Below, one piece after another: positions 63,410 through 64,000 of a DNA stretch of 64,000 nt; within the stretch, counting starts at the first letter, position 1, and every line of letters starts with the position of its first letter. The stretch lies in NCBI GenBank assembly GCA_023382535.1, contig JAHDWA010000002.1:248001-312000 (forward strand), read 5' to 3'. A program made the position numbers and the translations under genes. The notes beneath the pieces were generated by a model. It had not been told where the DNA came from and did not search any database. It saw only the letters and a list, made by a program, of their open reading frames with translations. This DNA is from Anaerolineae bacterium. GTDB lineage: Bacteria > Chloroflexota > Anaerolineae > 4572-78 > J111.

Positions 63410-64000
63410 TTATGCCTCCAATCCTGCGATTTGCGCCAAAGCGCGTTTCACGTAAACACCGACCATCTTGCGCCGGTACCATTCCGTGGCAATGGCATCG
63501 GTAAAGGGGTCGCACTCCTCGCTGGCCGCCTGGGCTGCCGCAGCAATCGAGGCGGCGCTTAGCGCTGAACCGGCCAGAACGCGTTCAGCCTTTCTAGCCC
63601 GCAGCGGATGCGGTCCAACGCCGTTGAGCGCCAGCCGCGCTTCCTTCACCTTCGATCCGTCCAAAACCAGGTGAGCGGCCACGGTCACAATCGCCGGGGT
63701 GACGGCGTGTTTGCGCCCATATTTGAGGTAGGCCGTTTTTCCTTTAGCAACCGGGATTCGAATCTCGGCCAGCAGTTCGCCCGGCTCCAGGGCATTGGTC
63801 ATAAAGCCGGTATAGAAATCGGCCAGGGGCATGAGTCGCTCGCCGCCCTGCTTGACCAGCTTGACCCGCACGTCGAGGGCCAGGAGCGCCACGGCCACAT
63901 CGCCGGCCGGCGGCGGGGCAAAAATATTGCCGCCAATCGTGCCCATGTTGCGGATGGACCAGCTCCCGGCGTTGTCGGCAGCCGTTTGCAGCAGGGGCAC
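63410..64000 (-). CDS. FAD-binding subunit of xanthine-dehydrogenase-type enzyme (5' end outside window)
   Basis: C-terminal two thirds of the medium (CoxM/XdhB) subunit, 196 residues visible. The FAD-site motif SIRNMGTIGGNIFAPPPAGDVAVALLAL (about 14-41) and the CO_deh_flav_C domain at the C-terminus are present. The gene starts beyond the right edge. It precedes the 2Fe-2S and split Mo subunits in the same operon, so the operon order is FAD, Fe-S, Mo-N, Mo-C. The substrate of the enzyme is not readable from sequence. Confidence 0.9.
   Translation of the reverse strand: MPLLQTAADNAGSWSIRNMGTIGGNIFAPPPAGDVAVALLALDVRVKLVKQGGERLMPLADFYTGFMTNALEPGELLAEIRIPVAKGKTAYLKYGRKHAVTPAIVTVAAHLVLDGSKVKEARLALNGVGPHPLRARKAERVLAGSALSAASIAAAAQAASEECDPFTDAIATEWYRRKMVGVYVKRALAQIAGLEA

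Overview
The window looks like a chromosomal piece of a Chloroflexota bacterium, most like the Anaerolineae and relatives. This is an inference from moderately high GC, Pro/Thr-rich TPTP linkers in an exported protein, a DNRLRE/PD40 surface protein, a UroD/corrinoid/RACo methyl-transfer system, MoxR-DUF58-VWA operons, and many intergenic hairpin repeats. No rRNA, tRNA, CRISPR array, transposase or integrase gene was found. The first gene and the last gene (minus strand) run off the window.

Region 1 (1-20.1 kb, mainly plus strand) is an exopolysaccharide/envelope locus. It holds a GT2 fragment, an HU/DUF4469 protein on the minus strand, GT4, a polyprenyl-phosphate sugar transferase, a second GT4, a GT-C membrane transferase, a Wzz/BY-kinase fusion and a large exported PD40 protein. 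These are followed by a tight cassette of acyl carrier protein, AMP ligase, AsnB-type amidotransferase and NadE-like amidating ligase, then two exported proteins of unknown function. A strong terminator closes the locus near 20.1 kb.

Region 2 (20.1-25.1 kb, minus) is a MoxR / DUF58 / two VWA (BatA-like) operon next to a PDZ-less HtrA-type protease. An MFS transporter follows.

Region 3 (26.6-36.3 kb, minus) is the most interesting part. It is a complete corrinoid methyl-transfer pathway: RACo activator, methyl-H4folate methyltransferase, corrinoid protein and UroD-type methyltransferase. Beside it lies a FixABCX electron-bifurcating operon plus a small unknown gene. The two operons share a long duplicated upstream region. 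The copy in front of fixA still contains a decayed start of the RACo gene, so one operon's control region was copied to the other. A CRP-type palindrome and a broken fragment of a ligand-binding sensor gene lie at the same place.

Region 4 (36.3-54.1 kb) is sugar metabolism and signalling: GH105 hydrolase, Gfo/Idh/MocA oxidoreductase, a GHMP-kinase/UDPGP fusion in reversed domain order, a GalU-like protein with an altered signature, DUF983, a PASTA kinase, FtsH, xylB, a xylA paralogue, xylA, an FHA protein and an M20 (YgeY-like) peptidase.

Region 5 (54.3-64 kb) holds a Tm-1-like ATP-binding protein, a TIM-barrel PEP-hydrolase-family protein whose 3' end is duplicated around a DUF6429 gene, an AT-richer orphan, an orphan HicB antitoxin between duplicated terminators, a SoxB/5'-nucleotidase-like protein, an EthD protein and a xanthine-dehydrogenase-type molybdoenzyme operon whose large subunit is split in two. 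Intergenic spaces throughout carry several families of hairpin or inverted-word repeats; these are reported separately.
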